In this document: positions 45,060 through 55,969 of the stretch, in pieces | Position numbering within the stretch: the first letter of the stretch is position 1 | Layout: the number at the start of each line of letters is the position of its first letter | Source of the DNA: Isoetes taiwanensis | Lineage: Eukaryota; Streptophyta; Lycopodiopsida; Isoetales; Isoetaceae | DNA: 64,000 nt | Direction of reading: 5' to 3' | NCBI GenBank assembly: GCA_021234155.1 | Contig: JAJEKV010000002.1 | Location: 21,233,726 to 21,297,725, forward strand | Notes under the pieces: generated by a model | Told to the model about the DNA's origin: nothing | Seen by the model: only the letters and a program-made list of their open reading frames with translations | Databases searched by the model: none | Translations under genes and position numbers: made by a program

Positions 45060-45365
45060 ACGAAGGCTTGCAACACAAATTTTGTTATAATGTGTTGCAA
45101 GGGATGAAGAGTACCTTAGAAGTGTAAATTTTGTATGAAATTGATAAACTTTGATAAACTTAAATGTTGTATATTAAGATAGTAAGTATGTAATTATAGA
45201 TATTGTAAAATTAATGCAGGATTTTAAGGTGCGAAGACTTGCAACACAAATTTTGTTGAAATGTGTTGCAACGAAAGAAGAGTACATTAAATAATAATTG
45301 TATATGAAAGTGTTAAATTGTGATAAACTAAATGTTATGATAACGGGAAATAATAAGTATCTTGT
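45060..45365 (+). repeat. Tandem duplication with paired TTGCAACACA hairpins in the 3' region
   Basis: Two units of roughly 140-170 bp. Each starts with a perfect hairpin: CTTGCAACACA/TGTGTTGCAAG (45067-45101) and TTGCAACACA/TGTGTTGCAA (45239-45271). Each is followed by GA-rich and GATAAACT-containing sequence. Confidence 0.75.
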
Positions 45366-45513
45366 TTTAATAGAAGTTACGAATTGACAAGTTATGTGAT
45401 AAGGTAGTGGCGTAATAATGTTCTAAAAATATTACCTTAGGGTAATCTTAATAAATGTGTAAGTATTATAGTAGTATATCGTATGTATCAGGTTGATTGC
45501 AGGTTAGGAAGAT

Positions 45514-45569
45514 TCCAAGGTGGGGAGACCCACGATGCTGCGGACAGCATCATTTCAAGGTGGGGAGAA
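45514..45569 (+). promoter_or_regulatory. Polypurine tract, duplicated around a small hairpin
   Basis: CAAGGTGGGGAGAA (45556-45569) directly abuts the 3' LTR and is the expected plus-strand primer. A near-copy, CCAAGGTGGGGAGACC, lies 40 bp upstream, and GATGCTG/CAGCATC (45534-45551) forms a 7-bp stem between them. Confidence 0.75.
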
Positions 45570-47190
45570 TGTGACGTTCCAGCACAGTATACGGTCCCAG
45601 GACATATATTGTACTGCCTCGTCACGCGTACACGCCACCCCGACTGACGTGTACACTGACGTGTAGCCAGGCTAGTAGCCCCTAGGGGGCAACTTGCTAG
45701 GTATGTGCATTTCTTATTAATGTGCACATGCACATTTATTAAGGTGCACACATTTCCATGTGGGCACATTTAGGTGCACACATTTCCATGTGGGCCCATT
45801 TAGGTGCACACATTTCCATGTGGGCACATTTGGCCACCTAGCTATTAAAGGCAAGTGGGCCCATTCCCAATTATCCCACATGCCTAAAGGGGATAATTGG
45901 AAACCCTAGCCTAACCCCTTGCCTATTTAAGTAGGAGAACCTAACTTGCCCATTTTCGTTTCTAGGGTTTTAGAGCTCTGTTTTGGCTGCCCCAAGGGTC
46001 AAAACCACCTCCCAGACCCTGTCTAAGAGAATTGCATCATTGGTTTTCCTTGATTCGAGCATCTCAGCAGGATGGTCGAGCTCAGGTCAGGAGGAGGAAC
46101 TCAAGGATCAGGTATTTAGGCAATTTAATGGTCTAAACCCTATTTCGGTCATCAAATCAGTAGGTTTAGCCTCTTAAATTGCCCATAGCAGCCCTCTAGA
46201 TCTCTAGATAGCAAATTCTAACTAAAGAACCTAACTCTATGATGTAGATTAGATCTAGTTCTTTAGTTCTCTGTGATGTATATGGATGTTGTATCTCTAT
46301 GAACTCCTTGTATTGGGAAGGGGGGTAGAGACCTAAAGCTTGGTAGTAGATGCTCCTAGATTAGCCTCTCTAGCACACTATAGATTCGGCCTGTGCACAA
46401 GAACCACACCTGGTTGTGGGTGAAGGGGCCAGACTGGCTGAGAAGGAGGTTCATGTCCCGACTCCTGAAAGATCCCTCTGGTGTGTAAGGCCTACCAGGG
46501 ATCATTGTGACTAGGTCTAATGGCTCACCACTTAGTGCGGGTGAGGCATGGACTCGACACCCGTGAAGTGGTGTACACTTTCCAGTGGGTTCAGTCGAAT
46601 CAGGCGTTGGCCCTCTAGTCACCTTGAGTCGGCATGTAGACCTGCGGAGGGAGTGATCCCTTCTGCCCCATCGGGCCCGGGAGGATGAAACCCGGGGAAT
46701 AGCCCTTTTGGCTATGCATCCGGTGACTCTGATCGGGTCCCGACACTCTTGACCCTACTCGCAAAGTGTGCAATGGGAGGGGCGGATGGAGTGGACAACC
46801 CTATGCCATGTTCATATGCCGGCCAAATCCATTGCCATGAATTCATGCGCAATGAACTCACGGAGACCCAAGCCGTCGGTCATCCCCTTGAGTCCGAGCC
46901 TTGGGTAGAACTCCCCATATGTATTGTGCTCACCTTGTTTATGCAGATGTGATGGACCACCCTTCGAGGTGGATATGTGCTTATGTTATGTACTGACATG
47001 TATGTTTACGCTTCCGCAGCTAGGTAGGCCCCGAGGAAGACGGGGTAGAATGACACCTTCACTCTTCCCTCTGGGACTCGTTATGGGTGCAGTGATTGTG
47101 GAGGGCCCCGTATCAGTATGGAGCTGGTATGGGGGATGAACTCCTGTTTGTATACGGCGAGTGCACCGTATATGAGTAGGGGATGTCACA
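45570..47190 (+). repeat. 3' LTR of the outer element
   Basis: 1,621 bp matching 17149-18763, including the three tandem 31-bp units (about 45740-45832). Ends GGGGATGTCACA and is followed by the TSD AGGTG (47191-47195). Confidence 0.92.
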
Positions 47191-47425
47191 AGGTGATTCA
47201 TGCACCTACATACTTCCCAATACATATGTTCCTCTCAGTTCCAGCTTTTGTTGCTTCTAATCTTAAAACTTCAAGCATGAACACTCTAACATCAACTAGA
47301 TCCTGGTCTGAAATGTCCACAACCCGATTAACCACACTTTGTCAATAACGAGTTTGGTTTGTCTGCTACATTTAAGTTGACTTACTAGATCAGGCAACAA
47401 TATATTCACTCCTTTCAAGTACCCC

Positions 47426-47900
47426 TCACAAATTTGTGCATAAAACGAACATCTGGCAGGAATACATGAATGACCATCGGTTTGAAGTGGCGCTCGAAAT
47501 TTTCACAACATCCGAGGTTGTAAAGCTGAAATTATTGTGTCCAAGCAATTCGAGGAACACGCACTCAAAGTTTGTTGTCATTGTGCCCAACAACAAAATG
47601 CAATGAGCAAGCACTAACCTCTCAATATGTCCGCTTACGCCATGCAAGCCCGAGCTATCAAAGTGATATATCCCTGGTTTATATCTGCAATGCGACAGAC
47701 AGCGTGGCTTACAATCGAAAACAGGTCCGGTTGATGTCCATCTGGCGGCAAAAACATGTACTGGCACTTATCCAGATTCACATGTTTCCTTATTGTTTTG
47801 TAACTATTTGTGTCCTTGGACAATGTCGAGTGAAAAAGAGGGTCAAAGAAATGAAAGGGATGGCTCATTCCTTGGAGAATCAAGTAGTATTCCATGTATC
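47426..47900 (-). pseudogene. Possible Ulp1-like (C48) protease remnant
   Basis: Minus-strand frames read SYKTIRKHVNLDKCQYMFLP and, in a shifted frame, GIYHFDSSGLHGVSGHIERL. A hydrophobic YMFLP strand followed by an FDS motif is the layout of the Ulp1 His-Asp region, and Ulp1-like genes are often carried by plant DNA transposons. The catalytic His-Trp would fall at the frameshift and I cannot see the Cys. Low certainty; it may belong to the same gene as the phosphatase-like domain. Confidence 0.3.
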
Positions 47901-48247
47901 TACAAACATATGCATATCACCTGGCACAATCCTGATGATCACAAATCATTGAAAGTATCACCTTGAGAAGAGGAGGATCAATTGATCATTGAACCACTGC
48001 GTATCAACTTCCAAAATTTTGATGTCAGTGGAGCTATTTACGACAGTTTCAGTTCCACTCAGCACCACTTCCAGATGTGTATTTGGCTTTAGATAGTCAG
48101 GGACTGCCGAAGCTCTATCATCTCTAGTTCTAAACACACACGAGAACATTTGCTCACAATCCATTCAAATATTTTAAATTGAAAAAGTACAACACATATC
48201 ATAGAAATTTTTTTACTTATATTGACTTTCAAAGAGTTTTACAAGAT

Positions 48248-48870
48248 TCATTTATGAAAATACTTGTCGAGCATTTTCATGGATTCTTGTGACTCTTGAG
48301 AATCCCACATGTTCCACATTTGATGTTCCTTCACATAAGGTGGCACACTTTTCGCGGCCGTAAGTCCCTCCGACCATGGTTTGAGTTGCTCCAAAAGGAA
48401 ATTGGAATCCAACCCGTCGGGGAGCAAAACTATTTGGACATATCATTGTGTTTGGTTGGCGAGAACCCTTATATCTCTTTGTCATCTATCAACAATGTAT
48501 TTGTCACCTGGTATCTCCAAAATTTCTGGTACACTTTGGACAGATCCTTAAGGAAAATTGGCTTATTAACCACTTTTAATTTTGTGTTGGTGCAAATCAT
48601 CGATTCCAAATAAAAGAAATGCGCCCTTATATTCTGCAAAGCAACTTTCTCATCAACAAGTCAACATTACTCTTAGCCATCTTTGGACCACAATGCAATC
48701 TCAAATTTTGAAAAACACCATTCTAAGAACTCCACGAAATCCGGGCACTGGAAACTGCGAACTTTTGATGGTTCAATTTACGGATGGTCACACGGCTCGG
48801 CCGATGCGGGGATCCTCTCTTTCAAGTCATAAAACTTCCCTAAAACCCCATTAAAATCGGAACAAGGAGA
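48248..48870 (-). pseudogene. FCP1/NIF-like phosphatase domain in the TIR transposon
   Basis: Starting at 48870 the minus strand reads SDFNGVLGKFYDL, then FVEFLEWCFSKFEIALWSK, CTNTKLKVVNKPIFLKDLSK, VTNTLLIDD, and an end region PWSEGLTAAKSVPPYVKEHQ, with stop at 48250-48248. The order (D-x-N/D-G-V/T, WS-K, NTLLIDD) is that of the NLI-interacting-factor (FCP1 homology, HAD-type) phosphatase domain. The second catalytic Asp is Asn (DFNG), as in plant DLNG variants that may lack activity. Stops and at least one frameshift interrupt it. It lies convergent to the transposase. Confidence 0.65.
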
Positions 48871-49544
48871 ATTTGGTTAACCTCTTGGTTTTTCTTGGTT
48901 GAGGTTGTATTGGACTCGTTGAAGCGATCGCATCTTGTCCAGGATCCGGGGTTTCTTTGTCAACTTCATCACCGCATCCGCATTTGGCTCATATTCAGCA
49001 CCAAAACTTTTTTTTTACGGTGAAGGACCCCTGCAGAATGAATCTCAAGGGAATTAATTTCCCCCCCAAATTAGATGCACTAGGAATCTCTTCGTGATGG
49101 CTTCGATTCGCGGTAGCATTTATATATCTCTGCAACATAATTGAAATGAGGAAGACCACAGAAAAATACAAAAAAATAAATCATGTATGTGGCATCGGTA
49201 CTTTTACTTGATCTGATCGCGATTCAGATTGACTATCCAAATTTCGTTTTGGAGTCTCCACGCCATCGGTTTTGGGATTAACTTAGGAGTATCAAATGGG
49301 GTGAATTCTAGGTACTTAGGGAGGTATCTTGCGGTCTCATAACTGATCGAGGCGTGGATAAGCTGTTGGATATCCTTGGTCTCAAATTTCGCAATTGCGC
49401 AAACACTAAGTCGATGAGACCCGTGACAACATCAAGAAACATTAGTTAAGGCACTTGTTTGCGGCGAATCTATATTGTTTGCAGCGAACAATATCAAGCC
49501 TGGTGAGTTGACAACCATTCAAGAGGGTCACGCACCAGGCTGTT

Positions 49545-49626
49545 CCTGTTTATATATATCTAAAGTGCCCCCTAAAATGAGCGAGCGATCTCATCCCAGG
49601 GGGCACTTTAGATACAATAAAACAGG
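49545..49626. repeat. Long perfect hairpin (17-bp stem), MITE- or miRNA-precursor-like
   Basis: TATCTAAAGTGCCCCCT (49557-49573) pairs perfectly with 49598-49614 around a 24-base loop. Outside it CCTGTTT (49545-49551) pairs with AAACAGG (49620-49626). It lies in the right arm of the TIR transposon, between coding pieces. Confidence 0.75.
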
Positions 49627-49906
49627 ACAAGCAAAAAGAGACTAAGCCGGCCGGGATGGAAGAGACTAAGCCAGGATGAAAGAGACCTGAGTACAAGCAT
49701 CGAGACTTCCCAAACCTTGCTTTCACCCCTCTTTGGACTTACTTGTGTCTATTGGTTCTTGTGGTACCACTCGAACACCAAAAGCCAAAAGCCATGTCTC
49801 AGTCATAATGTGGGCTAACTGGGGCTGCAAAGAGGTTCTAGAGTGTAATCGCAAAACAAATTCAAAATCAATAGAGTCTTTAGGCGAGGGTTAGAGATGA
49901 TAATAT

Positions 49907-51872
49907 TTACCTCAAATGGTGTGATAGACATGGAATGTGATATTGGTGGTGGCGCATTACGCTATCAACCGGCAACATTTTACCCTCCCATTTCAGACAA
50001 CGTCCACAAAATGGACAACCTTCATCACCCTCTTCTTCAGGTGCATGATCTAAAGGAGTGTCATAACCACTACGCTCAGAAAAAATCTCAAATCTTTGCA
50101 TTCGAGGTAGCAGCTCCAGCAGTAAGTCTTCACATGCTTTTAGCTCAATTTCAGTTTCTGTTAATTCCTTATTTAATTGTTTCAGCCCAGGCAACACTGT
50201 ACCATTTAGCTCTTCATCCTTTAGTTCGCTTACTTAGAACACCCTCTGCCGCTTCGGATTTCTTTGTCATGATTGATTGCCATCTGTGTAAATCAGCTCT
50301 AATTTCTGATGCTTTATGCTCCATCAACTCAATCTTTCTTTTGATATCATTTTTCCTATCCTCGTTTGCTTGCAATCGTTGCTTGCATCTATCAAACCTA
50401 GCTGATGTTGCAGCCAACCATTCCTTCACAAGTCTGCCATAGTCTGCAAAACAAAACACTACGTATATGTCAGCCTCCTAACATAGTAAGCCACGTACTG
50501 ATGGAAAACCACAATCACACAACACAAGGTAGTCTCTACACACCACCACATACCACACACCACACAACATACGCTGCACAGTACACACCACACAACACGC
50601 TGTGGTGGTGGTGGTGGTGTGTGTGGTGGTGGTGGGGTGGTAGTGTTGGTGGTGGTGGTGTGTGTGGTGGTGGTGGTGGTGGTGTGTGTGTGGTGGTGGT
50701 GGTGGTGTGTGTGGTGGTGGTGAGGTGTGGTGGTGGGGTTTGGTGGTGGTGGTGGAGTGTGGTGTGGGACATGGTGGAGTGTGGTGATGGGGTGTGGTGG
50801 TGGGGTGTGGTGGTGGGGTGTGGTGGTGGTGGAGTGTGGGGTGTGGTGGTGGGGTGTGGTGTGGTGTGGTTGTGGTGGAGTGTGGTGGTGGTGGATTGTG
50901 GTGTGGGGCATGGTGGAGTCTGGTGGAGTGGTGTGGTGTGGTGTGGTGGTGATGGAGTGTGGTGGTGGTGGTGGTGTGTGGTGTGGGAGTGTGGCGGTGG
51001 GAGATGGTAGAGTGTAGTGGTGGGAGATCGTGGGGTGTGGTGTGGGACATGGTGGATGCCAACAACTCACCACCACCACACATACCTCATCTATCATTCT
51101 GGCATCCATTGCCCGAAATGCCCCACAGATGGCATCATAGAGACACAACATGACAATACAGCCAACATGATGCAAAATGGTAGTAGACATACCTGATTCT
51201 TGAAGTGGATTTGATGTTACCTTTTCTGTGTTGATAGAAACAATCTAGATCAAGCTTGAGATTTTTTTCTGTTGTAACACAACTAATAATTGAACTTACT
51301 TGCAATGGCATGTTTTGGTCTCAGAACATTGCTCTTTTTGCTTTTGATTGTGAGTTCAGATTGAATGTGTGGTCTAGAGGAACCCTGATTTGGTTTTTTC
51401 CCTATCATCTTCATCATCCCTGTCACTTTTACTATTTTCCTCCCTCGGGTTGGATTTGCCTATGCTTTCTCTTGGGTCTAGAAGAACCGGCCTCTCGCTT
51501 TCTCATCGGGAGTTTTATAATAATCCGAGAAGCTCTTCTTCCAATTAACAGCCTCCCCTTTATATGCAGATAATAAGCCTTCGCCCTGGGTTCCAGGAGC
51601 CATTCCACCCCATGTATGTGGCTTCCCGTAATTCTTTTGTAAATTTGCATGAACTCTTTGTATTGTTCATTGCTCAGATTCTTCAACCTGTACAAGAAAA
51701 CATATGCCTTAATTTTCCAGTTTGAACAAAACATTTGGGGGAAAATACCTGTAGCCATATTTATTTGGAACTCTGTCACCCCAAAGCTTCTTTAGATCTT
51801 CGTGGGGCACAATCTCTTGTTTGAGGAGAGATTTCATCGTGTAAACAAGTATGTTCAATTTCGACTCCATTA
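49907..51872 (-). pseudogene. Second gene of the TIR transposon: coiled coil plus zinc motif
   Basis: Exon 1 starts at ATG 51872 (MESKLNILVYTMKSLL) and ends at 51749 with a GT donor. Exon 2 begins at 51687 (LKNLSNEQYKEFMQIYKRI) and runs into a basic segment (KRKHRQIQPEGGK). After an intron filled with CCACC repeats, 50453-50214 encodes a coiled coil (RCKQRLQANEDRKNDIKRKI), and 50197-49907 encodes more coiled coil ending in a zinc-like motif (GCPFCGRCLKWEG, then HHQYHIPCLSHH). It probably continues into the phosphatase-like domain at 48870. Start and first splice sites are well supported; later structure is inferred. Function unknown. Confidence 0.5.
50598..51060. repeat. GGTGG / CCACC minisatellite in the second gene's intron
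   Basis: About 460 bp of GGTGGTGGTGTGTGG-type repeats on the plus strand, so CCACC on the coding strand of the second gene. It mirrors the minisatellite at 14181-14945 in the transposase intron. Confidence 0.9.
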
Positions 51873-52077
51873 GGGTTCAATCGGCAAGAAGCGGCAAAAA
51901 AACAGAGGAAGAGGTGATTCTTTCTTAATTCAAAAAGGTGGACAATGACGTGGCATAAAATTCAAAATAACCGACGCTCATTAATTTGCACTCCCGCAAT
52001 CTCCGCTTCGGTATGCACCACCCGATTCTACCACAAAGGTGGTGCCAAAATGTGGCGTCAAAATGCACGTTTTTGAT

Positions 52078-52099
52078 ACACCACAGCGTGCTTTTACCC
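52078..52099 (-). repeat. Right terminal inverted repeat of the DNA transposon
   Basis: Exact reverse complement of 12037-12058; followed by the TTAT duplication at 52100-52103. Confidence 0.9.
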
Positions 52100-52103
52100 T
52101 TAT

Positions 52104-55100
52104 GACAGATTGGTGACATATCGAATCTCATTAGTGATGTTTCCTTTGGTTTCCACATGCTACGCTCAGAGCATATTTCTTGAGCACTATTACCGTTGCT
52201 TAGGATTCAAGTCAGTACTGGCAAGTGAATAGCCAAAGGTTGGGAGGGGCAGTAAAGTCTTCGTCCACTTGAACTAGCCTATTCTAGCTACTACCTTGCA
52301 CCATTTGGTTACGACCATGTGCTCTGGCATTTGGTCATTTTGCAGTCATATTAATCAAGCATCTGCAACGAATGTTCTTAGATGGCAAGGCATACCATCA
52401 CGGCAGTCAATATCATTTACATTCCCTGCATATTGATGATGTATACACGGCTGCTTTCTACGTCGTTCTTTTTATGGGTTGAGGCAGATCTGTCTTTGAG
52501 ACTTAAGTTTGAATGCACAGACCAAGCAATAAGCAATCCCTTGAACTGCAGCTTGTAGCCCTATGAAGTTTATCATCATCTGAAGCAATTATAAGCTACA
52601 CCCTTGGACCTCTTTGGGGTGTTGGATTTGCTGGGTTCTTTTTTGAAAAGAGATGGAGTGGTTTGGAATGTAGTACGTGTAAGTTTTAACTACATTTTAC
52701 GTCTGTATTGTTCATTTATTTTTGCTTTTCAGGTCGAAACCTGTCAATGCAGTTGTTTTCAAATGCTGAACTAGAAAAGACTGGCTCACCTTTAACTATT
52801 TCTCTAAAACAGAACGAAGGTTTTGAAAGTCCAATAGTTGGAGAAGATGGAAATGGGGGTGATATTTCCTTGTGTAGAATGCATGCGAGCTATAACACTC
52901 ACAGGCCAAGGTCTAAAGTCTAAGTCTAAGCAGCCTGTTAGTGCCACTGTTTGCATTAGATCTAGTAATACAAAAGTTCAAAGAAGAGAAATTCACATAC
53001 TTCAGCTTCCATACTCCATCCTCAAGTTAACATGGACGTGAATGTCAAAATTACAGACACTTAAGATTTGGCTGTTTTCAGTTAAGCCAAGTGGTGATAA
53101 TCACTTCATTGTTTTTTTTGAGATTTGTATGCTCATCTCCTCTTGTTGTTTAATAGGCAACCTTAAGGCAAAGTGTCAAAAGAGGCGGGTGGGTAATGGA
53201 GGTGGCAGTGAACTGTGGGCAAGCATTTTTATTTCGTCTTTCTGTAATATAGATGGTTTATCATTGTTTTATGTTTGCTTGCGCAAGTCTACATACTACA
53301 TTAACAGATGTCAAAATTGCATTACCACATATTGAGGCTATTTCTTATTTTATTGGTAAATTTAAACAGAGGATGTCAAGATACAGTTGTAAAGATCCAT
53401 TCTGTTAGTAATAATAGTCAAAGTTTCTCTAAGTGATAAAACCTATCTGTTGTTTAAACAGTTAACACATGCTATCATTATGGAAAGGTGCGAGTTTGTA
53501 CTTCTCCTATAGGAGATTATCTTAAAGACCTCCACAAAAACAAATGCCACAGAAGAAGCATTACATATCTCCAATGCTAGCATGCAAAATATTGGAAAAC
53601 CCAAAAGACCTTTTTCTTTGAGGACATTACATGTTGGTAATACCCAGGAAAACCAGAAGACGTTATGCTAGTTTATATGTTTTGTTTATATTGGAAAACC
53701 CAGAAGACGTTTTCTTTGAGGATATTACATGCTAGTAATACTATATATGCTTGTTTTGTTGTCGTATTCAGATTTTTATTGCCATGGTATTGGTTTGGTT
53801 GAGTCATTTTCTTTTTCCAAATTAATTTAAGAGCCATTTCACATAGCTTGCAACAGAAGCAAGTGATTTCTCTAGTGCGGATTTTGATTGTATAGACATG
53901 ATGCCCAAAAATGAGCATCAATTGGCATCTTAGGAAGCCATAAATCTTTTATGATTTTGCCTTCAACTTTCTCAAGTAGTATTTTGAGATAATGTCATTC
54001 CCTTATATTAAGATTGAAATATCAAGCTGCATTTTAAAATGAATAACTCAACAAACACCAAGATCAAATGATTCCGAAGACTCGTGTTTATTTTCAAGCA
54101 TTGTTTCATGATTGGTATAGCAATTTGGAGTTTAGTATATAAGGAACCTAACAACCAATAGAGTACGTCCCTACTCTATGCAATAGACATCAAATGTAAA
54201 AACCATGCCATGACACAATATTTATAATGCCTTAATATCGCTTGGTTTAATTGAATCTAACATCTTCAGGGGCTAGGGGAAGCTAAGAGGGAACCTAAAT
54301 ATTATGCAATAAAAGCTTAAAAATCTTTTCATTGGTAGAGATCATTCAACTCGACCCAACCTAGCCTTTGCCCCAAGCCTGCCCTACTGCTAGTTTTTCA
54401 TTTGCTGAAATGTAGGTGTAGCACATGGCATCAGGTATACTATGTTTTCTGGTCGTGTTCACATGGCACAAGGCAGGAATCTACTAATAAACCGGACCCT
54501 ATTTTACTAATCTCATGCTTGTTCTGAAGAGGATGTCGTCAAAACTTTGAAGCATGTCTATTGCAAGGTCAAGCTTAAGCTTTTTTTGGGTTGCCCCTAG
54601 GGGTGCAAACCTTTGCTTATGTGGGTTTGTGGCATATCCTAAGTATATGCTGGAATATACTTAGGATATGCTGGTGACTGCTCCAAACCCACTGTCGCCT
54701 GTAAACTGGCGGTCTTGTGGGTTCTTGATTGCGAATGTTGCAACCGGGTAACTGGCAGGGCAGAAGAAGCTCCAATCTGATGCTGCTAGACCTTTACTGT
54801 TATTGGATGGATCATCAACATTACGAAGCCTTTCATTTGGCGTGCCTTACAAAATTGATATTTATACAAGTGATCAAGTAGATGTACATCAAATGCTTCA
54901 AATAATATGGTACCTTGAAGATATTTAGTCGGAACTTTGCCTCCCTTTGTTTTCAACCCACCATGCAGGATCTTGACCTCACTACCTACTGCTAATTGTA
55001 TAAAAATCCAATCAAGCATTGACATTTCAAAATCCAATCAAGTAGTTCTCTTCAAACAATTCAGGAACTTTCAACATGAATTAATTCCAGAGGTGACCTA

Positions 55101-55764
55101 TGACATCACGGAACAACCGCAATGTCATTGCACATGTTTTAAAACGTAAGGGGTGGATTACACTCCTCTAGTAGAATTTGGTGCACTGAAGCCAATAACT
55201 CAAATGCAACGAACCTTGAAAAGGAAGGTAGACTAGATTTCGAAGAGTGGCAACTGCTATCATCACTAATAAGGTGGAAATGTAATAATTGTTAGGATTA
55301 GCCATGTCTTGTTAGAAAAGTTTGTATTGCATGGTCAAGTTTTTTGAGATGAGGAACTATTGTAAGAAAATATCTTATGCCTTAGCACAACAAAAAAGCA
55401 ATAGAACGAATTTAAGACAACTTGTTGTTTTATGTTCTTTCTGCTCTAAAAATGTGAATTTGGAGCAATAAGAGGAGATGGATGAATGCAATGTACAAAT
55501 TGCCAAATGCAAAAGAATTCTAGGCTGATCTTTCATGTAATGGGTTTGTGCATTTTGGGGTTTTGCACATATTTAAATCCAATAAAACTTTTAATATAAG
55601 AAAAAAAGCGTGGGTCTATCTAGAAGGCCTTGTCCAAACGGTCTACAAGCTAATGTATATCATGACATTCCCATGTACCCCCAAAATAGGTAGGGCTAAA
55701 AAATAATAATTGAAACTACCCGTAGAATAGGATTGAAGATGAGCTAATCTTTTTGCCCAAGTGA
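52104..55764. other. AT-rich flank with no clear gene
   Basis: 3.6 kb continuing the sequence left of 12033. A 63-residue plus-strand frame after a TTTTCAG acceptor (52733-52923, NLSMQLFSNAELEKTGSP) could be an exon but matches nothing I recognise. Otherwise only short ORFs and one strong hairpin. Confidence 0.45.
54620..54700. repeat. Nested hairpin with perfect 16-bp stem
   Basis: CATATCCTAAGTATAT (54633-54648) pairs perfectly with 54655-54670 around a 6-base loop. Outside it GTGGGTTTG (about 54620) pairs with CAAACCCAC (about 54691). The fold is compact and could be a MITE or a small-RNA precursor. Confidence 0.75.
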
Positions 55765-55969
55765 TGCATAAGACAAATTTTTTTTTTTTTTTTTTTTTTT
55801 TGAAGGAAAGAAGTTTTTAATCATTAATTATAGAAAACAATTACATAAACCATAGGCATATCCAAGAATGATAAGCCTTTAGAGTTAAGCTATATAGAGT
55901 TAAGTAGCTTAAAGTTGCAGAATACAAAATGAAATTGATCAAGTTATTTCAGATCAACTTCTGGTGCAC

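Larger units (their letters stand above)
39074..45569 (+). other. Decayed interior of the outer element without recognisable gag or pol
   Basis: 6.5 kb with only short ORFs on both strands. I looked for zinc-knuckle, protease, YxDD, integrase and chromodomain motifs and saw none. From about 44500 to 45120 it is the inverted counterpart of 21440-22200, which shows it belongs to the same family 3' region. ATTACCTTAGGGTAAT, a small palindrome, occurs at about 44434 and 45434. Confidence 0.6.
17149..47190 (+). mobile_element. Outer LTR retrotransposon (Ty3-type family), host of the nested element
   Basis: Two LTRs of about 1.6 kb (17149-18763 and 45570-47190) in the same orientation, each running TGTGACG...GTCACA. 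The 5-bp TSD is AGGTG (17144-17148 and 47191-47195). A tRNA-iMet-type PBS follows the left LTR and a polypurine tract precedes the right one. The interior, once the nested element is removed, is about 7.6 kb and keeps only a histone H3-like remnant and noncoding repeats. I see no gag or pol. It appears to be an old or non-autonomous member of the same family as the nested element. Confidence 0.9.
12037..52099 (+). mobile_element. Large TIR DNA transposon (about 10 kb without nested insertions)
   Basis: Perfect 22-bp terminal inverted repeats (12037-12058 and 52078-52099) are flanked by TTAT on both sides (12033-12036 and 52100-52103). Removing the nested LTR element leaves about 10 kb with two convergent gene sets: a transposase on the plus strand in the left arm and a coiled-coil/zinc/phosphatase gene on the minus strand in the right arm. 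A 4-bp TSD is used by Sola and by TTAA-specific superfamilies such as Kolobok. I cannot assign the superfamily by eye. Both genes carry frameshifts, so the copy is dead. Confidence 0.85.

Noticed and set aside
17149-47190. Assigning the LTR family to Ogre/Tat because of length and extra ORFs upstream of gag
   Set aside because: The PBS is initiator-Met type and the nested element's pol ends in a chromodomain, both pointing to chromoviruses.
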